Origin: Seison nebaliae
Taxonomy: Eukaryota; Rotifera; Pararotatoria; Seisonacea; Seisonidae
DNA: 29,860 nucleotides
Direction: 5' to 3'
NCBI GenBank assembly: GCA_023231475.1
Contig: JALJEE010000056.1
Span: 1 to 29,860, forward strand
The notes under the pieces were generated by a model, which worked only from the letters and a program-made list of their open reading frames with translations, made no database searches and was not told the DNA's origin. Position 1 is the first letter of the stretch. Each line of letters starts with the position of its first letter. Below, one piece after another: positions 1 to 10,268 of the stretch. Both the position numbers and the translations under genes were made by a program.

Positions 1-1
1 C

Positions 2-136
2 AATTTTGATATTTCTTACCATGTCCCTGAAGCTCTCAAACAATTTGTTGAGACGGGCAGGAATTTAATTTCAAATAACTCCTTTAAGGAGTTATCTTTT
101 TTTCTTTTTAATTTACCCCGCGGGGATTTGCTATAA
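2..136 (+). CDS. possible 3' coding fragment at the window edge
   Basis: An open frame runs from base 2 to a TAA at 134-136, giving 44 residues. The first half (FDISYHVPEALKQFVETGR) has amino-acid and codon use like the real genes here; the second half is AT-driven and less convincing. It may be the last exon of a gene that starts outside the window, or only its first part may be coding. On the opposite strand, ATG followed by GTAAG around base 20 would make a good splice donor, so a minus-strand exon is an alternative. No family was recognised. Confidence 0.3.
   Translation, partial: NFDISYHVPEALKQFVETGRNLISNNSFKELSFFLFNLPRGDLL
75..125. repeat. two short palindromes, one followed by a T-run
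   Basis: Bases 75-84 and 86-95 are a perfect 10-bp inverted repeat around one central T, followed by a T-rich run (96-109). At 116-125 lies CCCCGCGGGG, a perfect 10-bp GC palindrome, which stands out in AT-rich DNA. The first does not fit the metazoan histone stem-loop consensus (no GG...CC closing pairs). Function unknown. Confidence 0.5.
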
Positions 137-204
137 ATAAAAAAAAAAAAAAAAGAAAAAATTAATCAGCGCCATCTAACTTCTTCTATCAGTTAACATA
201 TCAG

Positions 205-315
205 TTGACTATCCGTAAGCAAGATCGTTGGGTAAAACGCTCCAAGTATAAAAGAAATCTGAACAACAAAATAAACGAATCACGAACGAACAAATCCTGG
301 GTCAACTGCAACTAA
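205..315 (+). CDS. possible terminal exon, basic peptide
   Basis: After an acceptor-like ATATCAG at 198-204 a frame runs 37 codons including a TAA at 313-315. The peptide is very basic (RKQDRWVKRSKYKR near its start). It could be the last exon of the gene whose upstream part is in frame at base 2, but no phase-matched donor was convincing. It may equally be chance. No family was recognised. Confidence 0.2.
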   Translation: MTIRKQDRWVKRSKYKRNLNNKINESRTNKSWVNCN

Positions 316-777
316 GGATTTCCTCTTTTCGCACCTGGTTAATTATTTCGATCGACCACTGTAGATTTTGGAAGAGATTAATCTCTTCGTGAATCAAATG
401 TCTGTCATCAAAGGAATCAAAGTGAAGAAGTAATTACTTCTACTAAAGAACTAGACTACTAAAGAAAAGAGAAAATTAAATTTCTTTTGTCGAGAATGCC
501 CTGTTAATGCATTAAATATTTAATTTTTTCAAAGCTCTGTTAACTATCTTAAGGAGTTTGAATAGAGATATTGATTAATTTTATGATATGATAGAAACCA
601 GCTAATTAGACAGAAGTTATGATCTATTTTATAAAACCCCAAAAGTGTCGGATTGCTTTAAGTTTTTACTATACATAATTGTAATAGATTTATGCTGTAA
701 AACAATATCTAATAAACTACCATTTTGCATTCAAATGAGAAATCATGATTTAAGCAATTCAATAAATTGTATTTATC
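316..777. other. non-coding interval upstream of tRNA-Lys
   Basis: AT-rich sequence with no open frame showing coding character on either strand and no recognisable repeat. It presumably holds the 5' flank of the tRNA gene. Confidence 0.5.
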
Positions 778-850
778 GCCCGGCTAGCTCAGTCGGTAGA
801 GCATAGGACTCTTAATCCTAGGGTCGTGGGTTCGAGCCCCACGTTGGGCG
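778..850 (+). tRNA. tRNA-Lys (anticodon CUU)
   Basis: A 73-base sequence folds as a complete cloverleaf. The 7-bp acceptor stem has two G-U pairs (GCCCGGC with GTTGGGC) and discriminator base G850. The D-stem is GCTC/GAGC, and the anticodon stem TAGGA/TCCTA encloses loop CTCTTAA with anticodon CTT at 811-813. The T-stem GTGGG/CCCAC encloses TTCGAGC. There is no intron. Internal A and B boxes are intact (TAGCTCAGTCGG and GGTTCGAGCCC), and a T7 run at 855-861 is a standard Pol III terminator. It should decode AAG lysine codons. Confidence 0.97.
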
Positions 851-854
851 TTAA

Positions 855-861
855 TTTTTTT
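855..861 (+). terminator. Pol III T-run terminator of tRNA-Lys
   Basis: Seven consecutive T residues begin five bases after the mature tRNA end, the usual RNA polymerase III stop. Confidence 0.8.
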
Positions 862-1153
862 ACAGTTTTTTTATGAAAAAAACGTTTAGGTCGCATAATG
901 ATATTTTTGTGTTATTTAACTGATAAAAATGATTAATAATATTTGATTTTTTTTGTAAAAGAGGCATCAACAAACCATGTGACTGAAATTGAAAGGAAAC
1001 TAAATTAAAAAATGATCTTCGACCATAATATAATGGAAATGATTAAAGTGAAGCGGATAGAAAGTTTATGGAAAGTTCAACAGTAAAGAAGAAAAGTTGA
1101 AGATTTGAAGAAAAGCATTTCTTTCTTTAATTAATGAAATAAATTTAAGAATT
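862..1153. other. short intergenic, MFSD1 5' flank
   Basis: AT-rich with no coding frame. It contains the presumed promoter and 5' UTR of the MFSD1-like gene. No clear TATA box or trans-splice acceptor was distinguished. Confidence 0.4.
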
Positions 1154-2999
1154 ATGGATAGTTCTTATGATGATGATGATGATGATATGATTGACTACAA
1201 TGTCAATAGACCATTATTGAGATCTTCATCATCTTCCGAATTATCAATAAGATATGTTTCTCCTTTGGGTGTATTCCATCCTCAACGTCCGTTATTCAGA
1301 TATATTGGGTTGCTCATGATGTGTGGTTGTTCATTCTGTTAGTTATTTCAATATTATCCTTCATTTTTTTCATAAAATTCCTCGTTGTAGTTGTTGCATT
1401 CTCATTTGACACACCATCAGCACTTCAAGATATCATTAAGAAAACTTTGGGTGTCAACACATTTCAATATAGTGAATTATATACATTTTATGCATGGCCA
1501 AATATTATGTTCACATTTCTCAAATTATTTATAAAAACATTTCAAATTTCCTTTTTCTTCTCAATTTCAGTATGACGTTTGTTGGTGGATATTTGATCGA
1601 TTGTGTTTTTGGTGTTCGGATAGGTACAGTGGTATTTGTAACCGTCGCATTCATCGGTCAAGTTAAATATTTAATTTGTTTCTAATCTCACTAATTTGTT
1701 GAAAGAGTATTGTTGCGATTGGTGCTTACATCGGACTCATTTGGGTCATGTATTTGGGAAGACTAATTTTTGGGTTTAAATTTCCATCATCAACTCTCTT
1801 TTATTTAATTCTCCTAGTATTGGTATGGAATCGTTAATAATTGCAACTGGCGTTTATGCCTTCGAATGGTTTCATCATAAGGAATTGAATATGGCATATG
1901 GTCTCCTCACATCTAGTGTACGATTAGTTTGTTGATAAATTTTTACTGAAATTCCTTCAGATGATCTAGTCCATATTCCTTAACATTAACATCGTTCGAA
2001 GAATTTACGATTATCTACCGACAAAAATTCTCCCGAGAAAATTAGGAGAAACGTTGTTCGGAGGTCAAATTTTATTTTCTTCCAATTTTCCTTCACTTCA
2101 AATTTTCAGGATCAGTCGCCGGAATTTTAGCTATTGTCTGTGCTATTATTCTATACTTTTTGGACAAGAGAAGATGTAATTATATCAATAAGCGACCTCG
2201 AAATAATGACGAAGAAGAACGAAAAAAATGGTCGATATTTGCAATAAGAAAATTACCAAAAATTTTTTGGTGTCTAACCATCATGTCCGGAATATTTTAT
2301 TCTTCATTATTATCATTCGTGGCATTAGGATTAATATTTTTCACAAGTAAATATAATTTAACACCAAATGAAGCTAATGTAGCAAATAGTCTAATCTATC
2401 TCATTGCATCATTCACATCACCGATGTTCGGATTAATCATTGACCGAACTGGTAAAAATGTGTCTTGGATTACAGTGGCATTGATTCTTGCAATTATTAC
2501 ACATATCTTATTCGCATTCACATTCCTTCAATGTCATATTGGAACTGTTGAATTTTCTATTTTTTTTACATTCTCCAATATATTTTTCGTCCTCAGGTAA
2601 TTTTAGGAATTGGTTATTCAATAATTGCTTCTACTCTTTGGGCAGTGACGGCATTCATCGTCCCAAAAGAACTGATGGGAATTTCATTTGGAGCGTTCAC
2701 TATTTTCATTCTACGTTTCATTCATCTATTCTTCTTCTTTAGTTTACAATCAACCCAAAATGTTTTAGTCGTAATTTTTTCCTTAATCTTCTCATGGATT
2801 GTCGATACGAAAGGATATTTCTTATTGGAAATATTTTATGTTTTTAATTTATTCAGTTAGTCGTTTTTCCATTTTCCATTCTTCCAATGCATTTCCAGTG
2901 TGTATATGTCTCGTGATCATTATGAGAATAATGAACAGATCAAATCATTATCTTATCAACAGTAGTAAAACGGAAAGGAAATTGATGATGTCCTACTGA
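1154..2999 (+). CDS. MFSD1: MFSD1-like lysosomal major facilitator transporter
   Basis: Ten exons: 1154-1337, 1391-1508, 1571-1661, 1706-1773, 1818-1926, 1970-2063, 2110-2546, 2597-2694, 2743-2855, 2899-2999. They total 1413 nt for 470 residues; human MFSD1 is 465. Every junction keeps phase and aligns almost without gaps to the vertebrate protein: DTPSALQ (human DNPAALQ), GGYLIDCVFGVRIGT, GRLIFGIGMESL, FGLIIDRTGKN, FIVP, VDTKGYFLLEIFY, and MNRS near the end. An acidic dileucine-type N-tail (poly-Asp, then RPLL) precedes TM1, fitting lysosomal sorting. Family knowledge: MFSD1 is a lysosomal dipeptide carrier that works with the accessory subunit GLMP. Introns are 43-62 nt and nearly all start with GTT. 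The gene is convergent with the minus-strand gene ending at 3391. It looks intact. Confidence 0.95.
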
Positions 3000-3390
3000 A
3001 TTTCTTAAACATTTTTAATTTCTCTTCTTATTCCTTGACTTTTTATATTTGACTTTTTTTTTATTTTTCGTACAATTTTCTCTCAACCTCCTTTGAGAAA
3101 TTTGGAAAAAATCGAAGAATGACGAAGAAATAATTTTGTCTTCAAAAAATGTTTCAAATATTCTGACAAACAAATTGTGAGTTTCAATCAAAGAAAAAAG
3201 AAAAAACGGAACAAAATTTTATAGAGTGAAATACAGTTTTCCAACAATGAAAAGAAAATAAAAATAACGAAAATCAATTGAGTGCATATCTCGGCAATGT
3301 TATATTCGTTTCCAGTTCCATCGACTGTTACCTTCACTTTCAGCAAGACTAGTTGAAGAAGTATTTGAAGATAACTAAACGAAGAGAAAA
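3000..3390. other. convergent intergenic (3' flanks)
   Basis: The space between two convergent genes. It is AT-rich with A- and T-runs; AATAAA-like strings around 3255 (+) and TTTATT around 3058 (- sense AATAAA) could serve as poly(A) signals for the two genes. Nothing else is visible. Confidence 0.4.
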
Positions 3391-4804
3391 TTAATAAAGA
3401 TTTCTTTTTAAAATTCTAACACTTGATTCATAGTTTTGCATTGATCGTTTATACAAATCTCTCTCCACTTTTTTCTTTGACTTCGTTTGAATTGTTCGAT
3501 TAAATATGTCATTCGCTTCCTTACCACTCAATTCACGACGAACAGTAAATGCTGGAGGATTCAATCCAGCTGTATTGTTATTTATACAAGGTGAATTCGA
3601 CGCCGCTAAATCTTGGTTATAAACGAATGAGTTTTGATTTGTCTGCTCCATTGGAATCATATTAACATTATTCTCCATTTGTACCGATTGCATTATTGGT
3701 GGTTGTTGTGATCGTTGTTGCTGAGTTGGTTGTAATATATATTGAGTTGGCTGTGATGGTGGCGGTTGTGCAATATTTTGATTTTGAGCTGTAATCAAAA
3801 TTGGTATATTTCCATCATTGCAGTTATTCGTTGTTATGAGATTGTTAGCAGAAATAGTATTTATGATGCCAGTAGGAAGATTATCGTTTTGACATAAAAG
3901 TCCCGGTTGCTCAATCTTTTGAATGACAGGTTGACAATTACTCAAATTTAACATTTGAGGTTGACGCTGTTGATTTTGTATGGTGCATTGATTTAATGCA
4001 TTTTGAATGCACTGAATGTCAGTTGTAACTGGTCCATTACAATTGTCACCAATAGGCAAATATGTCTAAAAGAAAAATTGTTTGAAGGATAATTATTTAA
4101 AAGAAAGTTATTTAAATTAATTTGAACCAGATAGTTTTCCGTAACAATTTCCGGCGGTTGTGGTATTTCCTGAATAACTTCTTCTATAATTTTCTGTTGT
4201 TGATGTGGTGGTTGTTGCATTGGAACTGGTACATAGCATGGAGATTTCTTTCGATCTTTCGATTGGCTCGTTTCGTTGTGAATGATGATTTTAGGACGAC
4301 GTTTTTCTTCACTTCTCGCTTTCGGTTTTGTTCGATGATGTCGACGACGATGATGTCTATGACGACAACTTGGCTTCTTGACAATAACTGGACGTTCATG
4401 AATCACTTCACGATGATGTACGTTTGGTGGTGGAGGTGGACATGCTGGTAAGCAAGGTGGAGGACACATTGGTAAGCATGGTTTCGGTTTAGCACAACAG
4501 ACAGTGGTTGAAAATCGATTACCGGTTTGAGGCTTCAAATGAAAATAAGATATAACAATGAGTTAATAATAAGAAGAATGAATGATTATATTTGGATATG
4601 TTAAAGTGAATGGTTTCTATTATGCAATGTTAGTAAAAAAGATGGGGATTGAAGCAATAGCTATTGAATAGCACCATGTAACTTAGCTTACTAGCAGAAT
4701 AAGAAGAGATTTGATTGATATTTTAATAAACTTTACAGATAAATGAAGGAAGATAAGATGGAGAACAATAATACGGATAGGATCTCCATGGATAATAACA
4801 ACAT
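3391..4804 (-). CDS. Pro/Gln/His-rich protein, no known family, 5' exons tentative
   Basis: Two exons are well supported, 4128-4532 and 3391-4065, joined by a 62-nt intron (4066-4127, GTTCAA...TTTTAG). They encode a Cys/Pro-rich start (CLPMCPPPCLPACPPPPP), a His/Arg/Lys-rich basic block (RHRHHRRRHHR), then a Gln/Asn/Pro-rich low-complexity half and a basic C-terminal part (SGKEANDIFNRT, KSKKKVERDLYKRS). The C-terminal part is the least repetitive, so the best place to look for homology. No ATG opens the first supported exon. A phase-correct extension exists: ATG at 4804, a hydrophobic signal-like stretch (MEILSVLLFSILSSFIYL) to 4737, a 46-nt intron, a 16-nt microexon 4675-4690 and an intron 4533-4674. 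That gives about 387 residues but is inference. The candidate start is only 20 nt after the stop of the upstream gene. Secretion is possible if the signal exon is right. Confidence 0.6.
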
Positions 4805-4824
4805 AATGTCATATTTTCTTAGTT

Positions 4825-5712
4825 TTAGGTCAATGGATCAATACAATCTGGTCGAGACGCTCCTAATTTTAACCACTTAAGTACTTTTCGACCACTACCT
4901 TGTCTCACTAATGCTGCGTTCTCACATGGAAAAACATCATAGATTTCACCAACCAATCGACCTTGGGAAGGTCGTTCGATCTCTTCCCATACAGATTTAT
5001 TCATTTGGTTGGGTCTGTAACCACCTTGAGGATTATATGGATATTGACTTTGGTCATAATTTGGTTGTATGTTATTGTTGTTATGAGAGTCGTATTGTGG
5101 GGGATATGAAGGATTTATATTTCTCGCTTGATTGGGAGTGGAGGGAGGACCTGTTGAATGTGGATTTGATGGTGGTGGTTGATTAGCATTAACATTTCTG
5201 TTCACATTCGGCACATTGTTTGTTGAAATATTGTGTTCACTTGGAGGGATTGAATTCTCATTCAATTGTCGACTATAAGCACGGAGATTTTGAATAGCAC
5301 GTTGAGTTTTGTGTAAAGAATATCCGATTAGTTTACCAAACAATCCGATTTTCAATTTTGATTTCGAAGGTGGCAATGATGATGATCGTTGTAATCCATA
5401 ATGATGAGACGGCGGAAATAAATAGGATGAATATTTCCCATTATTGTTGTTATTAGTATTATAAGATACGCCAATATGTTCACCATCACGATGATATGAT
5501 GGAAATGATCGTTTCAATTCCGTATTGGCATGAGACATTCGGTTATGTCGAATATTATTCGTATGTTGATTGCCGTAATTGTGATTTTTTGGTTGGGCAT
5601 AATTATATTTCAATGAATGTGAATTAACATAAGACATCGCCGATTTCATATTATTATTCCCATGACGAATAGAGCACGACCCATTTTTCATTTCATTATT
5701 CGAATTAAACAT
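4825..5712 (-). CDS. Asn-rich orphan protein
   Basis: An uninterrupted frame of 295 residues from ATG 5712 to TAA. It is rich in Asn, Ser, Tyr, His and Pro (NNNNNGKYSSYL, NPQGGYRPNQ). It has no signal peptide or membrane segment. A central basic helix-prone stretch (SKLKIGLFGKLIGYSLHKTQ, about residues 118-137) and a non-repetitive C-terminal segment (WEEIERPSQGRLVGEIYDVF and RKVLKWLKLG, about 240-285) look folded and may be the conserved parts. No family was recognised. It lies downstream of the claudin-like gene on the same strand (399 nt apart) and just upstream of the Pro/Gln-rich gene (about 20 nt to its candidate ATG), so these may share a transcript. Confidence 0.7.
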   Translation of the reverse strand: MFNSNNEMKNGSCSIRHGNNNMKSAMSYVNSHSLKYNYAQPKNHNYGNQHTNNIRHNRMSHANTELKRSFPSYHRDGEHIGVSYNTNNNNNGKYSSYLFPPSHHYGLQRSSSLPPSKSKLKIGLFGKLIGYSLHKTQRAIQNLRAYSRQLNENSIPPSEHNISTNNVPNVNRNVNANQPPPSNPHSTGPPSTPNQARNINPSYPPQYDSHNNNNIQPNYDQSQYPYNPQGGYRPNQMNKSVWEEIERPSQGRLVGEIYDVFPCENAALVRQGSGRKVLKWLKLGASRPDCIDPLT

Positions 5713-6110
5713 TTTTTTGGGAATCCAAAAGAAAAATTAATTGGGGAATATCGTAATATCACGAAAATATGAGAAGATATTGTCGCGCATCAATGAAGTT
5801 ATAGTTTCATCGAAATCGATTGATAATGATAGATGAGTTATATACATAGAAATCGTTTGGACAATTGCATATTAGTTGAGGTCAGTTTGTCGTGCGATAA
5901 TTGGGTCAGGATAATCCATCGATCACGATTGTCAACAACAATCAACAATAATGAACCAACACATTTCCAATAAATAAATATATATATATATATGTGTGAA
6001 TGAATGTGGGTGTTGGAATTTTTTGTTTTTGAATGATATATATGTAGATGAGAATTGAGAATAAAATTAAATAAGAAAATATTGAATTAAATGAAATAAT
6101 AAAAGAAAAA
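5713..6110. other. intergenic with (AT)n tract
   Basis: AT-rich spacer between two minus-strand genes: the 5' flank of the Asn-rich gene and the 3' flank of the claudin-like gene. It includes a TA dinucleotide run at about 5977-5994. No coding frame is visible. Confidence 0.45.
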
Positions 6111-7398
6111 TTAAATTTCTAACTCTGTTATTGTGGTCTCTTTGGGATTAGTAGTATTATCAGAATTTTTATACAAAAATATATCGACAAATAATAAAGC
6201 GAATGCTATTAATGAGAACACGATTCCAACGACGAGGAGCCAATAACCGATGTTCATGTTGCAGGATCGTCGAATTCCCGATGATTGTGATGGAAAAATG
6301 ACGAGTGCAAATAACCACAGAATACCTGATGAATATTTTATGGAAATAGTTTGTGAGAAATTGAAAATATTAACTTCCTAAAAATGCCGTAGCGATTGCG
6401 ACATAAAGTGCCCAATGCCATTTCTCGACAATGACAGCGACAATTGAAGCGACAATTGCAATGAATATTAAGAGTGTTCCAATAATTGAAATGGCTTTAA
6501 TTGCACCGAAATCTTTAGTAAATATGTAAAAATGAAAATTATTTAATTATTAGAGAATACTAAACTATAATCATCAACATTCTCTAAATCTCCATATTTA
6601 AAACAATCGATTTGTGAATTGAGATTGTTGACATCTCGATTGAAACACTTCTCCCACAAACCAAATCGATTGACACAATTTCCATTGATTTCTTCTGTTC
6701 CCCAATAAGGGATTGCGATTCCAATGATGACGATAATGAAGGCTAAAAGTAAGAGTGCGGCGGTAATTACTAGAAGGAGAGATGCGAATGATGATTGAGG
6801 AACAAATGTCTTTTTTCTTTTCTTTTTGATTGATGATAATGCTTGACAAACGGCATTCGCTTGTGGTTCATTCAATTGATTAGAGAATTGAGAAAGCGAA
6901 TTATCAATATATGACGACGGAATATCCATCAGAGGTTCCAGTGGAGTTTCTAAGTTTTCACCATACATTCGATAAACCGGTTCGGATCGTTTTAATCCAC
7001 GACAATCGATAATTGTTTCGTTTATGATATCTTTACCCTCATTAAACTTCATCGAATTATCACGCTGCAATTGATGGAGATTCATTTCGAATGTTTTATG
7101 TTGATTTTTTACATTATTCTTTAATGAGAATTTCTCCCACCATCTCTGCGACGACGATGGTTTAATATTTTCTGAATTATTCAATTCTTTCTGTAACGAA
7201 TTCAACATCGTCATATAATGCGAATGATTTAATAAAGAATAATAATTGGATAATCTCCTTTGTTGTTGTTGTTCTTGTTGATTTATATTAAATTTATTAT
7301 AAGAATCATTTTCTGTGAAATTAAAATTGTTCTTATTGTTTTCATTATTATAGTTATTATAAACTGATAGTTCTCGATTCAATATATTGTTGTTATTG

Positions 7399-7430
<32 letters not shown>

Positions 7431-7781
7431 GTTTACGTCATGAAAATTCTTATTGTTAGTATCATTACTTCTTATAAAAGTTTCACATTGAAACGAATCT
7501 CGATTATAATTCGGCTCGACTGAATAATAATTTTGAGAAGTTTCATTCGGATGATCTTCATTCATATTGTTATTCATTTGACTATTAATTTGATGATCGT
7601 TTGTTATCAAATCCAATCTACAAGAATTTTTATATGAGTGTCCTTCATATTCTTCACGATGTTCTCCTCCATCGCCACCACCATCATCATAATAACATTC
7701 AGAACATCGTCGATTTTTTGATTTACGATGTTTCTTCGAAGGACGTCTAGTACATTCATAGCAGGACGTGCAACGTCTCAT
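6111..7781 (-). CDS. claudin/PMP22-like four-TM protein with long N-terminal extension
   Basis: Three exons: 6566-7781, 6375-6512, 6111-6325 (introns of 53 and 49 nt starting GTTTAG and GTTAAT), giving 522 residues. The last 190 residues have claudin-superfamily topology. TM1 is about 332-358, followed by an extracellular loop with the signature W...GLW..C...C (W360, GLW at 374-376, C379 and C393). Three more TM segments follow at about 408-432, 437-460 and 474-500, then a short cytoplasmic tail. Upstream is a 330-residue hydrophilic region: a Cys/Arg/Lys-rich start (MRRCTSCYECTRRPSKK), an acidic Gly patch, a poly-Asn run and a KKKRKK patch just before TM1. Typical claudins are 200-250 residues with almost no N-tail, so this is a large cytoplasmic extension, perhaps a junction-scaffold tether (inference). 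Membership in the claudin/PMP22 superfamily is strong; a specific ortholog cannot be assigned. Confidence 0.85.
7387..7434. repeat. trinucleotide repeat encoding poly-Asn
   Basis: A run of ATT/GTT triplets (AAT/AAC on the coding strand) inside the claudin-like gene encodes the poly-Asn tract. It is likely to be length-polymorphic. Confidence 0.85.
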
Positions 7782-9295
7782 CTTACTCCCAACTTGTTTA
7801 TACGTTCATCCAATTATCAATAATATTAGTGAAATCGAATGATATTATATTCTTGAGATATAGATGATTTCAAGTAAGAAATAAAGTTACGAATCGCTAC
7901 AATGCTTCCCAATCCTTAGAGAAATCTACTAGTTGTATTTGATCGTGGAGAAATGTATGCAACATATAATATTAAAGAATGAAGGTGCTGATAACAAAAA
8001 TATCGTCATGCTCCGATGCTTACAACAATGTCTCCCCGAACTCGCACTACACGTCACATAAAATGTGTATGAGAGACGAAAGTTTGTTTCATAAAAAATT
8101 GATTGGAAATGAATGAAAAAGAAGTAAGTCGTATTCGAAAGATGACCATTACCATTTAATGTCCACTTAACTACACCTACTACATCTAACAAATGACAAT
8201 GATTGATATACAATTGGACATCGATATATCGTTTTCTTAAGAAACTAAAATTCCTCCATTTACTCCAACACATTACTCCGTATTAGTCGTCTATACAATC
8301 AATATTTTCAAATTGATCGATCACCAAAAATCTAAATCGACAACCACCATCTATTTACTTTATCAAATCATTTTCTTTAAATTCTTTACTATTCTTTTTA
8401 CAACACGTAATTTCTTTGTTTTACATTTGTACTGTAACTGAAATTAAATCAGTTTTAAATGATCTCATTCAACATACTTTCACTACTCTCATCTACGTTC
8501 TGAAAACTGATAAACTCAAACTGCAGAAAACTTTCAGAAAAGAAAAATATTTGCGAATTAAACAGAAAAAGAATTTTAAGAAGATAATTACCAAAGACAC
8601 TCATCGCAGAATCTGATCACACTAACTAAAGTAATATCAATAAATATTTCTTGATCGACATAAACATTCGTCGTTTTTTTTATCGCTTGAATTATGACTA
8701 ATCTTTTTTCTCCAAATTAAATTGTCAAGTAATGACCTCCTTTCACGTTCTTGACGTACGTTAATCGTATTCTTTCATCATCTCAATTCGGAGGAGTAAG
8801 TCAAGTCAATTCACAAACAATCAGTCAGTCAATCTCCATTTCGAGTGATTAAGACAGTGAACAACGAAGCATTGCATAGCATTCATGACGTACGCCATTA
8901 TAAATGAAAATAGCACACATTCAATAACTCCTTTCATCTTTCCTTTCGAAAATATGTCCGATATCTAAACTGTTCACCAATACTCATTACCATACAATCA
9001 AGTAATAAATAAAAACTCTTTAACTACATAATTCATTTGATCGATCACAACATCATCCAATTAATCTAATGTCATTTGTTTGTGAATCGATAGAAGAAAT
9101 TAAGAAATTTCATTTTATTCGAAATGTCGTATCGAAATAAATGTTGAGTTATTGAGAAGAAGGTTAAAAAGAAATTCTCATTCTATTTCGATAACACAAG
9201 AAAAGTTAAACTTTAAAGAAATAAATTTCTCAATTTGAATCGAATGAATTCAACATGTATTCACAACACCATTTGATGAGATTGTTAAAATTAAT
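7782..9295. other. 1.5-kb non-coding interval upstream of the claudin-like gene
   Basis: No convincing exon on either strand. An ATG-less frame at 8416-8616 (+) and one at 7929-8273 (-) lack coding character. This is one of the longer gaps in an otherwise packed stretch, so it probably holds the promoter and regulatory DNA of the claudin-like gene. Two TGACGTACG sites at 8752 and 8886 are the only notable short motifs. Confidence 0.45.
8752..8894. promoter_or_regulatory. pair of identical TGACGTACG motifs
   Basis: The 9-mer TGACGTACG occurs at 8752-8760 and 8886-8894. TGACGT is the half-site of CREB/ATF-type bZIP factors. They lie about 1 kb upstream of the claudin-like ATG (minus strand). 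The regulatory role is inference. Confidence 0.25.
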
Positions 9296-10179
9296 TTACA
9301 TTTGATTGAATGGATTCTCTTCACTCTTCTCCCATTTCTTTCTGATCATCTGTCTCAATTGTTGCAATCTTAATTTTGGTTCTTCTTCTCTCAACATCTT
9401 CAATTCCCGATCACGGAAGGCGATAAACGCTGCTTTCGCTCTCTTCTCCGGTTTCGACTCAATCACCGTTGTACTATTCTCACGACTATGACCATGAAAG
9501 AAAAATAATAATTTATGAAAATTATTTCTGAGAAAATTTAGATTGATAAAAATAATTTGTCGAAAAAATTGAAATTGTAAAAAATAGTTTTTCTTTTAAA
9601 TACGCAATGGTTAAATAATAAATGATTTTCATATAAAATTGAAGATTTAACTGATAAAATATGTATAAGAAAGAAGAACCTTAATATATCGATGGCGTCA
9701 TTAACATTTCTGGCAGATGAATGACTCTCTTCCATATGATTCAAATTTTCTGTTATTGGTTCATAAATTTCCGTTTCCTTCTTTTGATTCTCCCATTCTA
9801 ATCGATCTGCTTCCTCTTTCTTTCTCACTTCTATTTCGTTCCTTGTCACTTTTTGTGATGGTCGCAAGTCACTTTTTTCCGTTGCTTTCTTAGTCGTCTT
9901 AATCGATTCCTCTTCCTCCTCCAACAATTTTACATTTGTCTGTTTCCTCTCCAATTTCTCTCGTTTCTTTTGTTCATTTTCCATTTTTCTATTTAATTTT
10001 CTATTTACCTAATCGAAATTAGAAAATTTTACAAAAAAAAATCTTACCAATTTATCATCGTCCACCCATAATGCGTCTTCTTTTTCCTTTTCCTCTTTAT
10101 CCCGTTTATTTTTCTTCTGTTCTTCTTTTCTTAATCTGGCAGCAACTGCCTTCGTGTTCTCCGACAACTTTTTGCCCAT
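9296..10179 (-). CDS. CCDC124: CCDC124 (Lso2-type ribosome-binding protein)
   Basis: Three exons: 10048-10179, 9680-10008, 9296-9485 (introns of 39 and 194 nt), giving 216 residues; human CCDC124 is 223. The N-terminus MGKKLSENTKAVAARLRKEE and DALWVDDDK match the family hallmarks. The middle is a charged coiled coil (QKKREKLERKQ, LLEEEEES). The C-terminal domain (KRAKAAFIAF ... LRLQQLRQMIRKKW ... NPFNQM) matches the human AAFTAF...LSQLKQLLKKEW...NPMNQ. Family knowledge: CCDC124/Lso2 binds the ribosomal A-site region of idle 80S ribosomes, protects them in starvation and helps translation restart. The ATG lies 89 nt after the IGBP1 stop and behind a TTTTCATTTTAG acceptor, implying a shared primary transcript. 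The gene looks intact. Confidence 0.93.
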
Positions 10180-10268
10180 TCTACGGGAAGAAACTCTAAA
10201 ATGAAAATAACATATAAAATTTGGAAAATGAAAGAATTCCATGAAAAAAATTTGGATAATGAAAATAT
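10180..10268 (-). promoter_or_regulatory. intercistronic spacer with putative trans-splice acceptor
   Basis: The 89 nt between the IGBP1 stop and the CCDC124 ATG contain T-rich sequence ending in TTTTCATTTTAG (AG at 10196-10197), then 16 bases to the ATG with a second AG (CGTAG) two bases before it. No AATAAA is seen. There is no room for an independent promoter, so the acceptor could receive a spliced leader or join a short upstream UTR exon. This is inferred from spacing and signal only. Confidence 0.45.

Noticed and set aside
2488-2742. Alternative frames inside the MFSD1 region as separate genes
   Set aside because: They are fragments read through introns or in the wrong frame; the spliced MFSD1 model explains the region with near gap-free alignment.
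4122-4451. Plus-strand Trp/Met-rich frame opposite the Pro/His-rich gene
   Set aside because: It is the antisense shadow of Pro/His/Gln codons; the minus-strand reading has proper splice signals and phase.
8416-8616. Lys-rich frame as a gene
   Set aside because: There is no ATG start, the composition follows A-richness, and no exon partners or domain were found.
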